Counted from the stretch's first letter, positions 28,162 through 38,114 are shown. The stretch: DNA of 64,000 nt from Verrucomicrobiaceae bacterium (GCA_016713035.1 JADJPW010000009.1:124001-188000); one strand, 5' to 3'. The notes: generated from the letters alone by a model not told the origin. Translations and numbers: made by a program.

Positions 28162-29016
28162 ATGACCCTAGCCGACCTCCTCTCCCCCGACACGCTGAAA
28201 CAACTCAAAGACGCCCTCCCGGTCGTGCTTTCACTCATCGTCATCGAGGGCCTACTGTCCGTGGACAATGCGCTAGCCATCGCCGCCATGGCACGGCACC
28301 TGGACGATAAAAAACGGGCTCTGGCGATGAATATCGGCTACATCGGCGCTTATGGCTTCCGCATCGTGGCGCTGCTGGTGGCCAGTTGGATCATCGCGAA
28401 CCACTGGGTGATGTTCGCCGGGGCGATGTACCTCGTCTGGCTGATGTGTGCGCATTTCGTCGGTCAAAAAGGCATCGAGGAAGAAGAGGGCGAGGCTGTG
28501 AATGTGCATCACCGCACCTTCGGAGCCACGATCATGATGATCTCACTCATGGATCTGAGCCTCAGTGTGGACAATGTCGTCGCCGCCATCGCTCTGAGCC
28601 CCAAGGATCTGTGGCCCGTCTATGTCGGTGTGACCATCGGCATCATCGCCCTACGACTCATCGCAGGTGTGGCGGTGAAGATGATCGAGAAATACCCAGT
28701 CCTGGAGCACACCGCCTTCATCCTCGTCGGTTACGTGGGGCTGCTGCTGCTGGCAGAATTGCAGTTTCACCACTTTTTCGAGCACCTGACTCCCACCGAG
28801 CTGAAACTCTGGAAATTCGCCGGCATCCTCATTCTCACGGCACTCACGCTCGCCTGGTCCAAGTGGACCTGGCTGCAAAAACTGCTCCAACCGCTGCTAC
28901 AGCTCATTTTGATCCCAATGAACGTCTTTGCCGCCATCGTCGGTGCGGTGCTCGTAGCGCTGACATGGCCCTTCCGCATGATTTGGAGTAAAATCCGGCC
29001 CCAAAAGGCCGCATAG
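28162..29016 (+). CDS. TerC-family integral membrane protein
   Basis: 284 residues, seven or more membrane helices. Both copies of the TerC acidic motif are visible: 'LIVIEGLLSVDNALAIAAMA' near the start and 'SLMDLSLSVDNVVAAIAL' in the middle (ExxLSxDN pattern), plus 'YVGLLLLAELQFHHF'. Members are linked to metal-ion export, notably Mn2+ in characterised MeeF/MeeY-type proteins. It is divergent from the epimerase/oxidoreductase pair, and the 113-base spacer should carry both promoters. The kinase gene follows after 26 bases. Confidence 0.9.
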   Translation: MTLADLLSPDTLKQLKDALPVVLSLIVIEGLLSVDNALAIAAMARHLDDKKRALAMNIGYIGAYGFRIVALLVASWIIANHWVMFAGAMYLVWLMCAHFVGQKGIEEEEGEAVNVHHRTFGATIMMISLMDLSLSVDNVVAAIALSPKDLWPVYVGVTIGIIALRLIAGVAVKMIEKYPVLEHTAFILVGYVGLLLLAELQFHHFFEHLTPTELKLWKFAGILILTALTLAWSKWTWLQKLLQPLLQLILIPMNVFAAIVGAVLVALTWPFRMIWSKIRPQKAA

Positions 29017-29042
29017 CCCGTTTCTCCTACCGCTCCTCCGCC

Positions 29043-32000
29043 GTGAAACCCGATCCAGCCAGCCTCCCGCCCCAAGCTACGCTCGATGAGATCGGGAGCA
29101 TGGCCACGATCGTGACGCAGTCGCCACCAGCCACTGCCCGCCATTTGCCTGCGGCAGGAGCGGAGACGATCGAGACCTCTCCCGATGCCCCCACCATCGC
29201 GGTGGCCAATCCCAGCCGCCAACTCCCCGCCGCGACGATGCACTCTGCCTCGTCCATGGCCTCCATGGGTGGCCAGAAGCGCCGCTCGACCAATCCAGGC
29301 GATGATGATGGCTGGATCAGTGATCGCTACCGCCTGCTCGATAAGCTGGGAGAGGGCGGCTTCGGTGTGGTTTACCGCGCAGAGCAGGTGAAGCCCATCC
29401 AGCGGCTCGTCGCGGTGAAGATTCTCAAAGCGGGCCTGGATAGCGCCATCGTGTTTGGCCGTTTCGCAGCGGAAAGGCAAACGCTGGCCCTCATGGAGCA
29501 CCCGAACATCGCCCGCGTGCTCGATGCCGGTGAGACGGACAGCGGCATGCCCTACTTTGTCATGGAGCTGGTCAAAGGCCGCTCCATCACCAGCTACTGC
29601 ACACAAAACGAGATCGATCTGCGCCACCGGCTGGAGCTTTTCGTGCCAGTTTGTCAGGCCGTGCATCATGCCCATCAAAAGGGGCATCATTCACCGCGAT
29701 CTGAAGCCCTCCAACATCATGGTCTGTGATGAAGCGGGCAAAATCACCCCCAAAGTCATCGACTTCGGCATCGCCAAGGTGCTGGAGGGCCGCGATGCCT
29801 CCCAGGCAGACTTTACCGGCGTCGATCAACTCGTCGGCACCCCCGGCTACATCAGCCCCGAGCAGATCGAGCACGGCAGCAGCCATGTGGACACCCGCAG
29901 TGACGTCTATGCCCTCGGCGCGATCCTCTTTGAGCTCGTCTGCGGCAAAGCGCTCATCACACCTGCGGATATCGCCGCCAAGCCCATCCACGTGCTCCTG
30001 CGAGACCTCGCCGAGCGCGATGCCCCGAAGCCCAGCACCCACGCACCTGATCTGGCCGCAGACATCGACTGGATCGTGCTAAAGGCGCTGGAGCGAGACC
30101 CCGCACGCCGCTACAGCAGCGCCAATGAGCTCGCAGAGGACATCACCCGCTACCTCACCTGGGAGCCCATCACCGCCCGCCCACCGAGCAAGACCTACCT
30201 CATCAGCCGCTTCGTGCGTCGCCACCGCGTAGGCGTCTCTGCCAGTGCCGCCATCGCCTTTGCCGTGATCGCAGGCGGCATCACCAGCACCGCTCTCTAC
30301 TTTCAATCCGAGCAAAATCGCAGCCGTGCCGAGCAAGCAGGGCAGGATCTGCGCAAAAGCTACAGCCGTGGCGATGAACAGATGGCACGCCAATACGCCG
30401 AGCGCGGCCAGTTCGCCCCGGCCACCGCCTACCTCACCCGCTCCCTACGCACCGACCCGCAGAACAGCCTCGCCAGCACGAATCTGCTCTCCCTGCTCTC
30501 CAACGTGCACCTCATGCGGCCCGTCACCGAGCAGCTACCCCTACCAGAGGGTGCGCAGGAGGCACATCTCACCGCCCTGAGCCGCCAGCAGGGCAAAGTG
30601 ATCGCCGTGAGCACCATCATGTCCGGCATGCTCCAGGCCCCACTGCCGCCCGAGCGCCTCCCCCTGCATGAGGTCATCAGCATCTGGGACATCGCGAAGG
30701 GCGCAGCCACCCGCGCAGACCACCCGCTGCCAGAAGGCATCGAAGTCACCTGCCTCCAGATCACCGCCGATGGGAAATCCGCCATCATCGCCAAAACCGA
30801 TGGCAGCGTCGAGCTCTGGTCCCTCAACAGCGACGGACAGCGCCGCGTCCTCGAACCCAAGATGCCCAGCCTCGTGCTCAGCATGGCCCTCAGTGCCGAC
30901 GGCTCCACCCTCATCACCGGTAGCGAAAAAATCCCCACCAATGGAAACAAAGCCGCCTGCTTTGTGTGGGATCTCACCGCGCCAGAAAAGCCAGCGCGGC
31001 GCTTTGACCATGCACAGGCCGTCCTCTTTCTCGACATCGACTCCACCGGCACCACCGCCGTCGCAGCTAGCAATGAAGGCCTCGCTCAGGTCTGGGATCT
31101 CACCACCATGAAGCCCAGCGGGGCCCCCGTCGAGATGGACCAGAGCGACGGCGGCATCTCCGCCGTCTCCTTGCACACAGGCAGTAAAATCGTCGCCATC
31201 GGCACCAATGGCGGCACCGTCTTTGTCGGCAATTACGAGCAGGACATCCTCGCCGTCGATCCCCTGAAGCATCCCGGTGCCGTCCTCAGCACCCGACTCA
31301 CCGCCGATGGCAAAACACTCTACGTCTCCGATGCCAGCGGCCACGTCCACACCTGGGATCTCGACAGCGAGCGTCCCCGTGACCCGCCGCACGGCCACGA
31401 CGGCGAAATCAAAACCACCCTCATCGCCGAAGAGCGGGGCCTCGTCGCCAGCGTCTCCAAAAACGGCGACATCCAAGTCTGGGACACCCGCAGTGGCCAG
31501 CGCACCACACGCAACCTCCACCACAGCGTCTCCGCCGCCAGCATCTCCCCAGACGCATCCCTCCTCGCCTACGCACCCACTTTGCTCCCCTACGTCCAGG
31601 TCTGGAGCATCTATGAAAGCATGGCCACCCGCCGCTTCACCGATGCAGGGGAAAAGCAGCTCATCGAGCGCCCCCCCGCCCCAGAGAAAGCGCCCGACTT
31701 TGTCCGCCGCTCCGAAGCCGCCGCCTGGAACCGCCCCGCCACACACCTCATCGCCGCAGACAAAGAAGGCCACGTCGCCGTCTTCCAAGGCCAGGAATGC
31801 AAGCCCTACGGCACCCCCTTTACCCACGCACCCGCCGTCGGAGCCGCCATCCTCTCCAGTGATGCCGCACTCGCCATCACCTCCGGCCGCGACCGCATGG
31901 TCCGCGTCTGGGACGTGCAAACCGGCCGCCCCATCGCCGCCATGCAGCACGACAGCTTCGTCGAGGTGCTCGCCCTCTCCCCCGATGACCAGACCCTCGT

Positions 32001-32499
32001 CACCTTCACTGAAAAAGGCGACATGCTCCTCTGGCGAGTCCGCACCGGCGAAGGCCTCACCCCCGCCGTCCGCCACGCCACCGGCCCCGTGCAAGCACGC
32101 GTCTCGGACGATGGCAAAACCGTCCTCTTCCGTCTGCAAAACGCCGGGTGGTTCACCATGCCCATGCCCGCGCAAAATGCCGTCCTCCCCGAGTGGTTCC
32201 TGCAATTCGCCGAGGCCCTCGCCGGCAATCGACTCACCGAAGATGGCCGCATGGAATCGCTCGATCTCACCGCTTATCAGGCCGCAACAGCCGCCATACC
32301 CAAAACCGCCGCCCGCCCCGAAGAAACCGCCGCCACACGCCTCGCCCACTGGCTGCTCGAGTCCCCTGCCCGTCGTCCCCTAGCCCCCGAGCTCGACGAG
32401 CCCCTCCCCGACTACCTCGACTACCTCCGCGCCCACAGCGCCAGCAAAGAAGCCACCCGCGAGCTCCGCCGCCTGCAAAACCCCGGCGGCACTCCCTGA
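29043..32499 (+). CDS. Membrane Ser/Thr protein kinase with WD40 sensor domain, interrupted by a one-base frameshift
   Basis: GTG start at 29043. The kinase domain begins 'YRLLDKLGEGGFGVVYRAEQ' with Lys in 'LVAVKILKAG'. The reading frame then breaks within CAAAAGGGG (29676-29684): one G too many moves 'HRDLKPSNIM', 'VIDFGIAKVL' and 'GTPGYISPEQIE' into another frame, and the in-frame fragment stops at 29729. Total length is one base over a multiple of three; repairing it gives about 1151 residues. After the kinase come a membrane helix ('VSASAAIAFAVIAGGITSTALYF', near 30250) and a WD40 propeller ('ISIWDIAKG', 'CFVWDLTAPEK', 'AQVWDLTTMK', 'VHTWDLDSER', 'IQVWDTRSGQ', 'VRVWDVQTGRP'). This architecture is widespread in Planctomycetes and Verrucomicrobia. 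All catalytic residues are present, so it is active if the indel is a sequencing error. Confidence 0.9.
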
Positions 32500-32645
32500 A
32501 GCAGCCCCCCCCACTCTGCCAACCCGCAGAAACCGCCCCGAGCGTCGGGCAAAAAATCTGCGCCTCGTCCTCGATCAAAGCACTCCGCCAGGTCAATCCA
32601 TGGCCAATCGGTCAAGGCCATCGAAAAGGCGCCAGCGCCCCCAGC

Positions 32646-32667
32646 CCAGAGGACTGGAGCACTCCAG
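32646..32667. repeat. Half copy of dispersed palindrome family 2
   Basis: The 22 bases from 32646 to 32667 (CCAGAGGACTGG then AGCACTCCAG) are identical to the right arm of the palindrome inserted in uvrA at 50939-50960, and CGAAAAG and CTCTCG flank both copies. It lies in the 212-base gap after the kinase gene, which otherwise holds nothing I can identify. Confidence 0.75.
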
Positions 32668-32711
32668 AAGGCTGCGCTCTCGAAAACCCCCGTGAATAGG
32701 CGCAGTTTAGC

Positions 32712-33149
32712 TCAGGGCGTGAGCTTCATTCCACCCCTGATCGTCGTCTTGCCATCAAAGTCTTTGCCCGTGTATTTGAGCGTGCTCGGATCAAACTTGA
32801 GGCTCGCTGTAGCACCCTTCGGCGAGACGATTTTCACGTCCCATCCATCGCAGGTCCACGCGAAGGCCGCGCCCTGATAATGATGAATGCCACTGCCATC
32901 TTCCTTCAGCGTGATCCAGGTGATGCCAGCCTCTCCCGCGTCCCATTCCCAGTCACAGGCCGCCAGCACCTTCTTGCGTTCCTCATCCGTCCTCGACCGC
33001 TGGGCGATTCGGACGAGCTCCGTCTTGAACCAATCATCGACCACCTTGCGCCTGACCTTCAGCTCCTTTTGCAGCTCCGCCACCGACTGGGCCTGAATGA
33101 AGCCAGGACAAACGGCCAACACGACAACGAGGAAGAGCAGAGTTTTCAT
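32712..33149 (-). CDS. Small secreted protein of unknown function
   Basis: 145 residues with a signal peptide (MKTLLFLVVVLAVCPGFIQAQ). A charged helical segment ('VAELQKELKVRRKVVDDWFKTELVRIAQRSRTDEERKKVLAACDWEW') is followed by a small beta-rich domain ('ITWITLKEDGSGIHHYQGAAFAWTCDGWDVKIVSPKGATASLKFD') that resembles lipocalin-like extracellular folds. I do not recognise the family. It is alone on its strand, with a 150-base divergent spacer to the membrane-protein pair. Confidence 0.75.
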   Translation of the reverse strand: MKTLLFLVVVLAVCPGFIQAQSVAELQKELKVRRKVVDDWFKTELVRIAQRSRTDEERKKVLAACDWEWDAGEAGITWITLKEDGSGIHHYQGAAFAWTCDGWDVKIVSPKGATASLKFDPSTLKYTGKDFDGKTTIRGGMKLTP

Positions 33150-33299
33150 GAGCAGGAGAGGTGCAGTGGAGCCGCTGAAGGTTCTAATCGAAAAGAGACT
33201 GCGGCGTCAATGAAGTAAGCAGCATGAGTCGGAGCCGACTTCGCGGCAGCGTCAAAAACACTCCTTGCCTGAGAACGTCTCTCGTATTTTCATGTCGGC

Positions 33300-33602
33300 A
33301 TGGAAGACCCGGCCATCATGCCCCCAGCTCCGAGTAATGGCAGAACTTGGCTGTGGTGGATCGTCTCCACGGTTGTGCTTCCGAGCGTAGCTGGATCCAT
33401 CTGCTCTTTGAATGAATTGACAGGATTCGCTGCTCTGATCATTGTCCTCACAGCCATCGGTATGCACCGAAATCTGAGCCGAGAGCTGCCGGGCATTCAC
33501 GGATGCGCGGCTCTGTTCTTCTACTTCAGCGGCTGGGCACTGATCATGTTTTCGTTCTTCGTTGGTTGCATAGCAATCTGGGGGCCGATTAGCGTCAGAT
33601 GA
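33300..33602 (+). CDS. Small membrane protein, first of a tandem pair
   Basis: 100 residues with about three hydrophobic helices. 'WWIVSTVVLPSVAGSI' and the C-terminal 'GWALIMFSFFVGCIAIW' align with the next gene ('WILSSIVLPALIGAI', 'GWILMVCSFFVGCYA'), so the two are diverged tandem duplicates. Function unknown. Confidence 0.65.
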   Translation: MEDPAIMPPAPSNGRTWLWWIVSTVVLPSVAGSICSLNELTGFAALIIVLTAIGMHRNLSRELPGIHGCAALFFYFSGWALIMFSFFVGCIAIWGPISVR

Positions 33603-33611
33603 ATATCGGCG

Positions 33612-33923
33612 ATGACACCCAACACACACCAATCCGCTCTGCACCACTCCAAGGCCAAACTTAGTTCTGCATTGGGCTTGCTCTGGATCCTTTCGTCCAT
33701 CGTTCTCCCGGCGTTGATTGGCGCCATCGAGGAAAACATGCAAAGCGAGCCTCCTGAGGCTGTTTTTTGGGGTGTGCCGATGGTTGTACTTTTGCTGCAC
33801 GCGGTCGCATGCACGATGATCTGCCGTTTTAACCTCGGGTTGGGTTTGCTCGCTTTTTTCTTTGGCTGGATTCTCATGGTCTGCAGCTTTTTCGTCGGCT
33901 GCTACGCAACGTTCAGCCTCTGA
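33612..33923 (+). CDS. Small membrane protein, second of a tandem pair
   Basis: 103 residues with three hydrophobic helices ('LGLLWILSSIVLPALIGAI', 'AVFWGVPMVVLLLHAVACTMIC', 'LGLLAFFFGWILMVCSFFVGCYATFSL'). It is paralogous to the gene 9 bases upstream, sharing the layout and the FFVGC ending. Function unknown. It precedes the radical SAM gene by 9 bases, so the membrane proteins may be in that operon. Confidence 0.65.
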   Translation: MTPNTHQSALHHSKAKLSSALGLLWILSSIVLPALIGAIEENMQSEPPEAVFWGVPMVVLLLHAVACTMICRFNLGLGLLAFFFGWILMVCSFFVGCYATFSL

Positions 33924-33932
33924 AACTTCCCC

Positions 33933-35276
33933 ATGCCCTCCACCCTACTCAAACGCACCACCTCGCGCTGTCCGCAGTGTTTGAAGCCGTGTCCAGCCAC
34001 CGTCGAAAAGGAGGACGGCAAAGTGTTTCTCAAACGGCGCTGCGTGGCGCATGGGGAGCACACGGCCTGCATCGCGAGTGATGCGCGGTTTTACTGGCTA
34101 GCGACGGGGAAGGAGGAGAACCGCTGCTGTGCAGGTGGGGCGTGTTGCGATGCGGAGGGGAAAACAGCGGGCACGCTCGGGCGAAATGCAGAAGGACGCG
34201 GCACGGACCCGCTGGAGACGCTTTCCACCTGCCTGGCGCTCATCGAGATCGTGAATTCGTGCAATTTGGCCTGCCCGACGTGCTATGCGGACTCGCCGGT
34301 CGGTGTCGGCTCCAAGTTGGATGCGGTGCCGCTGGCGGACATCCAGCAGCGAGTGGAGAGCGTGATCGCGAGGAAAGGGAAGATCGAGATTTTGCAGCTT
34401 TCTGGCGGTGAACCGACGCTGCACCCGGAATTGGCCGAACTGTGCCGCTGGATCAAAAATCACGCGAAGATCGACTTTGCGCTGCTGAACACGAATGGCG
34501 TGCGTTTTGCCAAGGAACCGGAGTTTGGCCGCCAAATCGGCGAAATCTTCCGTGATGGCGGTTTGCAGGTCTATTTGCAGTTCGATGGCATGCAGGCCGA
34601 GGGCCAACATGAGCTGCGTGGAGCCGATCTGCGTGAAGTGAAGGCCAAAGCGCTGCAAAACCTCGCGGCGGCGAACATTCCCGTCACGCTGGCGATGACG
34701 GTGACGCCGCAAAACCTGCCGCAGCTCGGTGAGGTGATCCGATTCGGTCTGGCGGACGAAAACATCCACGGCATCACTTTTCAGCCCGAGTTCTGGAGCG
34801 GGCGTAGGCACAGCACGCAGCCACGCACGCGTCTGAACACGGCAGACATCCTCCTCGGCGCGGTGGAGCAATGCGGAGGGCAGTTGCGGTTCGAGGACTT
34901 CACGCCCCTACCCTGTGGTGATCCAAACTGTGCCACCATCGGCTACCTGATCCGCCGTGAGGGCAAGGTGTGGCCGGTGAGTGACTTCCTCGACTTTTCC
35001 AAGCTCCAAGGCTTCCTGCACGACAAGATGCACTACACGCTGGCAGACCTCGCTCGCTGTGGCTGTGAAAACGAACCGCTCGGTGAGCTGCTCAAAACGC
35101 TGGAGGCAACCCGCAGCATGGCCTTTCGCCTGATGGTGAAGCCCTTCATGGACGCGTGGACTTGGGACGAAGACCGCATCGACCGCTGCTGCACGCATGT
35201 GATCCGGCCGGATGGCAAGCTGGACTCCTTTTGCCGCTACTACTCCGGCTTTCCAGACACCCAGGCCGCGCTGTGA
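33933..35276 (+). CDS. Radical SAM protein of the MJ0619/Tes-like family
   Basis: 447 residues. The N-terminus has a rubredoxin- or zinc-ribbon-like Cys set ('RCPQCLKPCPATVEKEDGKVFLKRRCVAHGEH'). The radical SAM cluster motif is C110-NLA-C114-PT-C117 with 'LSGGEPTLHPELAELCRW' following. Further conserved cysteines lie in 'PLPCGDPNCATIGYL', 'RCGCENEP' and 'DRCCTHVIRPDGKLDSFCRYYSG'. This layout is that of the archaeal MJ0619 family, first linked to pterin methylation and later to tetraether lipid synthesis (Tes); bacterial homologues are mostly uncharacterised. The stop overlaps the start of an Lgt-like lipid transferase gene (GTGA), which favours a lipid-related role. That link is inference. 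Confidence 0.85.
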   Translation: MPSTLLKRTTSRCPQCLKPCPATVEKEDGKVFLKRRCVAHGEHTACIASDARFYWLATGKEENRCCAGGACCDAEGKTAGTLGRNAEGRGTDPLETLSTCLALIEIVNSCNLACPTCYADSPVGVGSKLDAVPLADIQQRVESVIARKGKIEILQLSGGEPTLHPELAELCRWIKNHAKIDFALLNTNGVRFAKEPEFGRQIGEIFRDGGLQVYLQFDGMQAEGQHELRGADLREVKAKALQNLAAANIPVTLAMTVTPQNLPQLGEVIRFGLADENIHGITFQPEFWSGRRHSTQPRTRLNTADILLGAVEQCGGQLRFEDFTPLPCGDPNCATIGYLIRREGKVWPVSDFLDFSKLQGFLHDKMHYTLADLARCGCENEPLGELLKTLEATRSMAFRLMVKPFMDAWTWDEDRIDRCCTHVIRPDGKLDSFCRYYSGFPDTQAAL

Positions 35277-35970
35277 ATGCTCCGCAACACACGCTGATCC
35301 CCGGCAGCCTCGCGTATGCGTTGGCGATGTCGGCAGGCATCCTCATCGGGGCCATCGCGTGGCATCGGCGACATCGTGGCAGGCCGGAGATGCTCGTCAT
35401 TTACATCGGCGCACTCGTGGGTGCCTTTGCAGGAGCGAAGCTGGCCTATCTCTTCGCCGAAGGCTGGCTGGACTGGTCGCTGCGGACCGCTGGCTGCGCT
35501 TCGCGACGGGAAAGTCCGTATTGGGTGGCCTGCTCGGCGGTTACGCGGGTGTGGAGCTGGCGAAGAAGCTCGTCGGTCATAAAAGCTCCACGGGCGACGG
35601 CTTTGCACTCATCGTGCCGCTGGGGTTGGCGCTGGGGCGTGTGGGCTGCTACTTCCACGGCTGCTGCTTGGGAAAAAGCGGCTACGCAGGTGTCTTCGCT
35701 GCCCGTGGCGACCGCTGGCCAGCACCGCTCGTCGAGGGCGTGTTTCAGATCACGATGCTGGTGCTGCTATTTGAGCTGAGAAGGCGCGGCCTGCTGCGGG
35801 ACAGGCTCATTTTCCTCTACTTCGCGGCCTATGGCCTGTTTCGCTACATGCATGAGTACATGCGAGAGACGCCAATGATGATCGCTGGCGTGAGTGGGTA
35901 TCAAATCATCGCGCTGGTGCTAGCGGCAGTTGGTTTTCTCCAAGTGATGAGATTTCCGCGCCGCCGATGA
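35273..35970 (+). CDS. Prolipoprotein diacylglyceryl transferase (Lgt)-like membrane protein, frameshifted
   Basis: GTG at 35273 overlaps the radical SAM stop. The first part ('HTLIPGSLAYALAMSAGILIGAIAWHR', 'MLVIYIGALVGAFAGAKLAYLFAEGWLDW') and the second ('DRWLRFATGKSVLGGLLGGYAGVELAKKLVG', 'LALGRVGCYFHGCCLGKSGYAGV', 'LFRYMHEYMRETP') are in different frames. The length is one base short of a multiple of three, so one base is missing near 35478-35490; the repaired product is about 232 residues. 'GRVGCYFHGCC' corresponds to the Lgt signature GRxGCFxxGCC. At this size it is shorter than true Lgt and probably belongs to the Lgt-like group of unknown acceptor. Coupling to a Tes-like radical SAM protein suggests modification of a lipid. 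Confidence 0.8.
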
Positions 35971-35976
35971 AGACTT

Positions 35977-36035
35977 GGGGGGGGGGGGGGGGGCCGGCCT
36001 GGCGGCGGGGCGGGGGGGGGGGGGGGGCGGGGGGG
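35977..36035. repeat. Poly-G tract A, probable assembly or sequencing artefact
   Basis: G runs of 17 (35977-35993), 16 (36012-36027) and 7 (36029-36035) bases, separated by short GC-only stretches. Together with tract B at 38133 they bracket nuoG. Such runs are foreign to the rest of the window. Confidence 0.9.
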
Positions 36036-36245
36036 CTGGCTGCGTTCCCTTTTTGCTTCACAATGCACGATCACGCGCGCGACGAGCCAGCTTGTCGGAG
36101 GAGGCGGGGGGTGTCTGGATGTGGCGCTTGCCATCCTGGAAGCGCCAGGCGCGGCCAGGGGGATGTTGCTGGTGGCTGCTCCCGCGCGGAATTCTGCCGC
36201 ATGAGCCGGGATGGCAAGCAGTAGGATAAAAAAGAGTCTCTTCAT
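36036..36245 (-). pseudogene. 5' fragment of a secreted ceramidase-like protein, cut by poly-G
   Basis: ATG 36245 opens a good signal peptide (MKRLFFILLLAIPAHA) followed by 'AEFRAGAATSNIPLAAPGAS'. The FRAGAATSNI phrase is typical of the N-terminus of neutral/alkaline non-lysosomal ceramidase-domain proteins in Planctomycetes and Verrucomicrobia. After about 60 residues the frame runs into Pro-rich sequence encoded by the poly-G tract and has no further family features. Either the gene is truncated or the assembly is broken here. It is only 73 bases downstream of nuoG on the same strand. Confidence 0.55.
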
Positions 36246-36299
36246 GACTCCATCCAAGACGGACGGAGAGACGCCACGCTATCGGTGGAGGCAGAAAGA

Positions 36300-36318
36300 C
36301 TGCTGCATGCTCGCAGCA
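36300..36318 (-). terminator. Weak hairpin after nuoG
   Basis: TGCTGC (36301-36306) pairs with GCAGCA (36313-36318), directly after the nuoG stop. On the minus strand GTCTTTCT follows, a poor T tract. It may be a weak terminator or nothing. Confidence 0.25.
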
Positions 36319-38055
36319 TCATCCCACGATGATGCCCTTCGCCTTCCGCTCTTTCTCGCGTTCGAGAAGGGGGATTTTTTCGGCGGTTTCGAGCACTTGG
36401 AGGCCCTGGTCGCCGATCTTGGAGAAGGTGAGGCCGCTCAGAGCGGGGACTTCGGCCGCGAGGCGACTGAAGACGTCTTCCACGCTGTGGAGGCCATTGC
36501 CGCCGCCGAGGGCGACGATGAGGTCGCGGAGGATTTCCCAGGTGTCATGGGCGTCGCCAGGGGTCTTGACGGCCTTGTTCAGGCGCTGGAGGCGACCGGT
36601 GACATTGATCATGCTGCCGCGCTTCTCGGCATACGCAGTGCCTGGTAGCACGACGTGGCTGAGCTCGGCACTCGCATTGGCCAAAAGGTGCAATGTGGCG
36701 ATGAAGGGCACTTTTTCGAGATCGCGCTGCTGGAAGCCGACTTTGAGCAAATTCTCGCCAAGGGCCAAAACGCCACGAATGAGGCCACGGGACATTTTTT
36801 CCTGAATTTCGGCCAATTTGGAGCCTGGAGTGATTCCGAGGATGAGTTTCGCCCCGGTGGTGTTCGGGTTCAGATCGTCTGCGCGGAGGTAATTGTCCGC
36901 TCCGCCGCTGCGGGGGATGATGTCGAGCTGCGTGGTGCCGAGCTGGGCGGCGAGGTGCTTCACAAAGAAGAGTTCTTCATTGGTCATGCGTCCGCTGGCG
37001 ATGATGGCGATCTCGTCGCCACGCAGGCCGCGCAGGGCCTCGGCGGTGGTGCTCAGAGCGGTCTTCCAGCTGGCGATTTGGTGTTTGCCGCCGGTTTTGA
37101 CCATGGGGTCGGTGAGGCGGAACTCGCTATTCACGAAATGGAAGTCGAGGCGGCCACTGTCGCACATCCAGGTGGAGTTCACGTCGTTGTTCTCGCGTGG
37201 GGTCTGGCGGTAGATCGTATCGCCACGGGCACCGATTTCCATGTCGCAGCCACGTCCGCAGCCGGTGCAGATGCTGTTCGTCTCGGTGAGGAACCACACA
37301 CGCTGCTGGAAGCGGAAGTCATTGCTGGTCAAAGCGCCGACGGGGCAGATATCGACGGTGTTGAGCGAGTAATTATGCTCCAGGCGCTTGCCGGGATGCA
37401 CGGCGAGCGTGGTGTGGCTGCCGCGCTCGGTGAAGCCGAGCACGGGCTCATCGGCGATCTCGGCGGTGAAGCGGATGCAGCGGCTGCACATGATGCAGCG
37501 CTCGTCATCGAGCCGCACACGGGGACCGATGTCCACATTCTTCGGCTTTTTGACCTTGTCCTCGCGGAAGCGGCTTTCGCCTTTGCCGTGCTCGACGCTG
37601 AACTCCTGCAGGCGGCACTCGCCGGCCTGATCGCAGATGGGGCAATCGAGCGGGTGATTGATGAGGAGGAATTCCATCACGCCTTTGCGGCATTCCTGCG
37701 TGAGCACGCTGTCGGTGCGGATGCCCATGCCCTCAGCGACGGTGTTCGCACAGGCGATGACGGGACGCGGCATCCAGCCAATTTTGAGCATGCCGTGCTC
37801 GTCTTTCTCAGGCTCGGTGCCCGGTGCGGGGCGCGGGGGCATGCCCATTTCGACAAGGCACATGCGGCAGTTGCCGGGGGAAGAGAGCTTCGGGTGGTAG
37901 CAGTAGTGGGGGACCTCTTTTTGCACCTGCTTGCAGGCCTCGATCATGCGGGTGCCTTTGGGGAATTTGTGCCAAACGCCGTCGATTTGCACATTCACCA
38001 TGTCGATAGGAGGTGGTGCGGCGGGAGTAGCGGGGGCTTCAGCAGGTGCAGGCAT
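36319..38055 (-). CDS. nuoG: NADH-quinone oxidoreductase subunit G (2Fe-2S / 4Fe-4S / molybdopterin-like)
   Basis: 578 residues from ATG 38055. The N-terminal [2Fe-2S] ferredoxin domain has 'HYCYHPKLSSPGNCRMCLVE' and 'VIACANTV'. The His-Cys [4Fe-4S] site is in 'HPLDCPICDQAGECRLQ', further clusters in 'CIMCSRCIRFTAEIAD' and 'DICPVGALTS', and the N7-like site in 'CTGCGRGCDMEIGARGD'. The C-terminal half is the degenerate molybdopterin-oxidoreductase fold ('LSHVVLPGTAYAEKRGSMINVTGRLQRLNKAV'). It passes electrons within the peripheral arm of complex I. It is unusual that no other nuo gene is adjacent and that both flanks run into poly-G, so the neighbourhood may be a misassembly. A CRP-type palindrome lies 60 bases upstream of the start. 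Confidence 0.93.
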   Translation of the reverse strand: MPAPAEAPATPAAPPPIDMVNVQIDGVWHKFPKGTRMIEACKQVQKEVPHYCYHPKLSSPGNCRMCLVEMGMPPRPAPGTEPEKDEHGMLKIGWMPRPVIACANTVAEGMGIRTDSVLTQECRKGVMEFLLINHPLDCPICDQAGECRLQEFSVEHGKGESRFREDKVKKPKNVDIGPRVRLDDERCIMCSRCIRFTAEIADEPVLGFTERGSHTTLAVHPGKRLEHNYSLNTVDICPVGALTSNDFRFQQRVWFLTETNSICTGCGRGCDMEIGARGDTIYRQTPRENNDVNSTWMCDSGRLDFHFVNSEFRLTDPMVKTGGKHQIASWKTALSTTAEALRGLRGDEIAIIASGRMTNEELFFVKHLAAQLGTTQLDIIPRSGGADNYLRADDLNPNTTGAKLILGITPGSKLAEIQEKMSRGLIRGVLALGENLLKVGFQQRDLEKVPFIATLHLLANASAELSHVVLPGTAYAEKRGSMINVTGRLQRLNKAVKTPGDAHDTWEILRDLIVALGGGNGLHSVEDVFSRLAAEVPALSGLTFSKIGDQGLQVLETAEKIPLLEREKERKAKGIIVG

Positions 38056-38114
38056 GAGCGAAAAGGGGAAAGGCGGGCGATTATCGGAGCGCAGGGGGGA
38101 GCGGCAACCCGATT

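Noticed and set aside
30541..32349. 602-residue minus-strand ORF opposite the kinase WD40 region
   Set aside because: Shadow of a high-GC coding frame; the plus strand encodes clear WD40 repeats.
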